Source of the DNA: an uncultured Eubacteriales bacterium
GTDB lineage: Bacteria; Bacillota; Clostridia; Oscillospirales; Oscillospiraceae
Length of the DNA: 6,373 nt
Direction of reading: 5' to 3'
Assembly: GCA_900546075.1 (NCBI GenBank)
Contig: URBH01000081.1
Coordinates: 1-6,373, forward strand
Part shown: positions 6,038 through 6,373 of the stretch, piece by piece
Layout: every line of letters starts with the position of its first letter
Numbering within the stretch: position 1 is the stretch's first letter
Position numbers and translations under genes: made by a program
Notes under the pieces: generated by a model
Told to the model about the DNA's origin: nothing
Seen by the model: only the letters and a program-made list of their open reading frames with translations
Databases searched by the model: none

Positions 6038-6063
6038 TGACCGACAGGTTGCCGCCGACGCAG

Positions 6064-6097
6064 AAAAACCACCGCAATTCCAACGGAACTGCGGTGG
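6064..6097 (-). terminator. Intrinsic terminator upstream of metY
   Basis: On the minus strand, CCACCGCAGTTCC (6097-6085) pairs with GGAATTGCGGTGG (6081-6069), a 13-bp stem with one G-U pair and a 3-nt loop, followed by TTTTT (6068-6064). The odd pair is A-C in plus-strand RNA, so it works best in minus orientation. It ends transcription of the gene cut by the right edge and shields the metY promoter about 30 nt further on. Confidence 0.9.
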
Positions 6098-6185
6098 ATA
6101 AAATGTCATGCTGTACCACTGTAGATTTTCGAGTTTTTCCTGAAAACACTGCACAGTTGGTATCGTCACGGTCAAGCGGTGCGGT

Positions 6186-6373
6186 TTAGGTTTCTTGCTT
6201 GTGCTCTTCAAGCTGCAGCAGCCTGTGATCCTCCGTCAGCACCTTCATCTGGCTGATGGCGATGGCGTTGAGCTTTGCCAGACGCTCCGCCTGCGGGATT
6301 CCTTCGTTGATGAACACCGCATTCAGGTTCTCCAGATTGGACAAGCACACAAGCTGCGAAACGTTGGCATAGT
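6186..6373 (-). CDS. C-terminal fragment of a protein, possibly KilA-N-type
   Basis: An open frame enters from the right edge and runs 61 codons to TAA at 6188-6186. The start lies outside the window. The fragment contains QLVCLSNLENLNAVFI and later QAERLAKLNAIAISQMKVL, both predicted helical, and ends in a charged tail (EEHKQET). From memory, this arrangement (a leucine-rich helix naming loci or partners, then a Q/S-ERL-LN-A-QM helix) resembles the C-terminal part of KilA-N-domain proteins, which are common in phages and their remnants; I could not check this. Bases look as GC-rich as the neighbours. About 90 nt separate the stop from its terminator, and I see no gene there. A 75-codon overlapping frame (5984-6211) is not believable. 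The coding call is fairly sure; the family is tentative. Confidence 0.62.
   Translation of the reverse strand, partial: YANVSQLVCLSNLENLNAVFINEGIPQAERLAKLNAIAISQMKVLTEDHRLLQLEEHKQET

Noticed and set aside
5984..6211. 75-codon minus-strand frame across the terminator and metY promoter
   Set aside because: It overlaps the better-supported partial gene, a terminator and a promoter, and shows no RBS or motif that I recognise.

Overview
All recognisable genes in this window lie on the minus strand, so transcription runs from right to left. The bases look moderately GC-rich in most genes (about 60% in two hand-counted 60-base lines) and AT-rich at promoters and at the left end. Near-consensus sigma-A promoters, strong AGGAGG-type ribosome binding sites, U-tailed intrinsic terminators, a clostridial-type MetY/MetA pair and a palindrome-rich intergenic repeat all suggest a low-to-mid GC Firmicute. 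A gut Oscillospiraceae/Ruminococcaceae-like member is my best guess; this is inference from style, not from a database match.

Layout in transcription order (right to left). (1) 6373-6186: the C-terminal 61 residues of a protein cut by the window edge, possibly the tail of a KilA-N-type phage-related protein. It is followed by a non-coding stretch and a clean intrinsic terminator (6097-6064). (2) A methionine operon: a near-consensus promoter (TTGACA-17-TACAAT) with a 16-bp palindrome over its -35 box, then metY (O-acetylhomoserine sulfhydrylase) and metA (homoserine O-acyltransferase, with the residue expected for acetyl-CoA use). The leader is only about 25 nt, so there is no room for a SAM riboswitch or T-box. 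(3) A perfect 14-bp hairpin after metA whose loop carries the -35 box of the next promoter (TTGAAA-17-TATAAT). That promoter drives a HAD-family phosphatase gene and a membrane-anchored alpha/beta hydrolase gene joined by a TGA-T-ATG junction, ending in an intrinsic terminator (1961-1925). (4) A 335-bp gap holding that terminator, a 123-bp imperfect inverted-repeat element (1793-1915) and the asnA promoter. (5) asnA (ammonia-dependent asparagine synthetase) followed 30 nt later by an AT-richer GNAT acetyltransferase gene, closed by a terminator at 109-71. (6) An AT-rich left end with two neighbouring hairpins that share a GAA loop.

Functionally, MetA and MetY form a two-step direct-sulfhydrylation route from homoserine to homocysteine, and AsnA makes asparagine from aspartate, so the window is mainly aspartate-family amino-acid metabolism. 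The HAD/hydrolase pair and the GNAT enzyme have unknown substrates. I see no tRNA, rRNA, CRISPR array, transposase or defence system, and no convincing undescribed multi-gene system. The observations most worth checking are regulatory: the palindrome on the metY promoter, the hairpin/promoter overlap behind metA, and the intergenic repeat.
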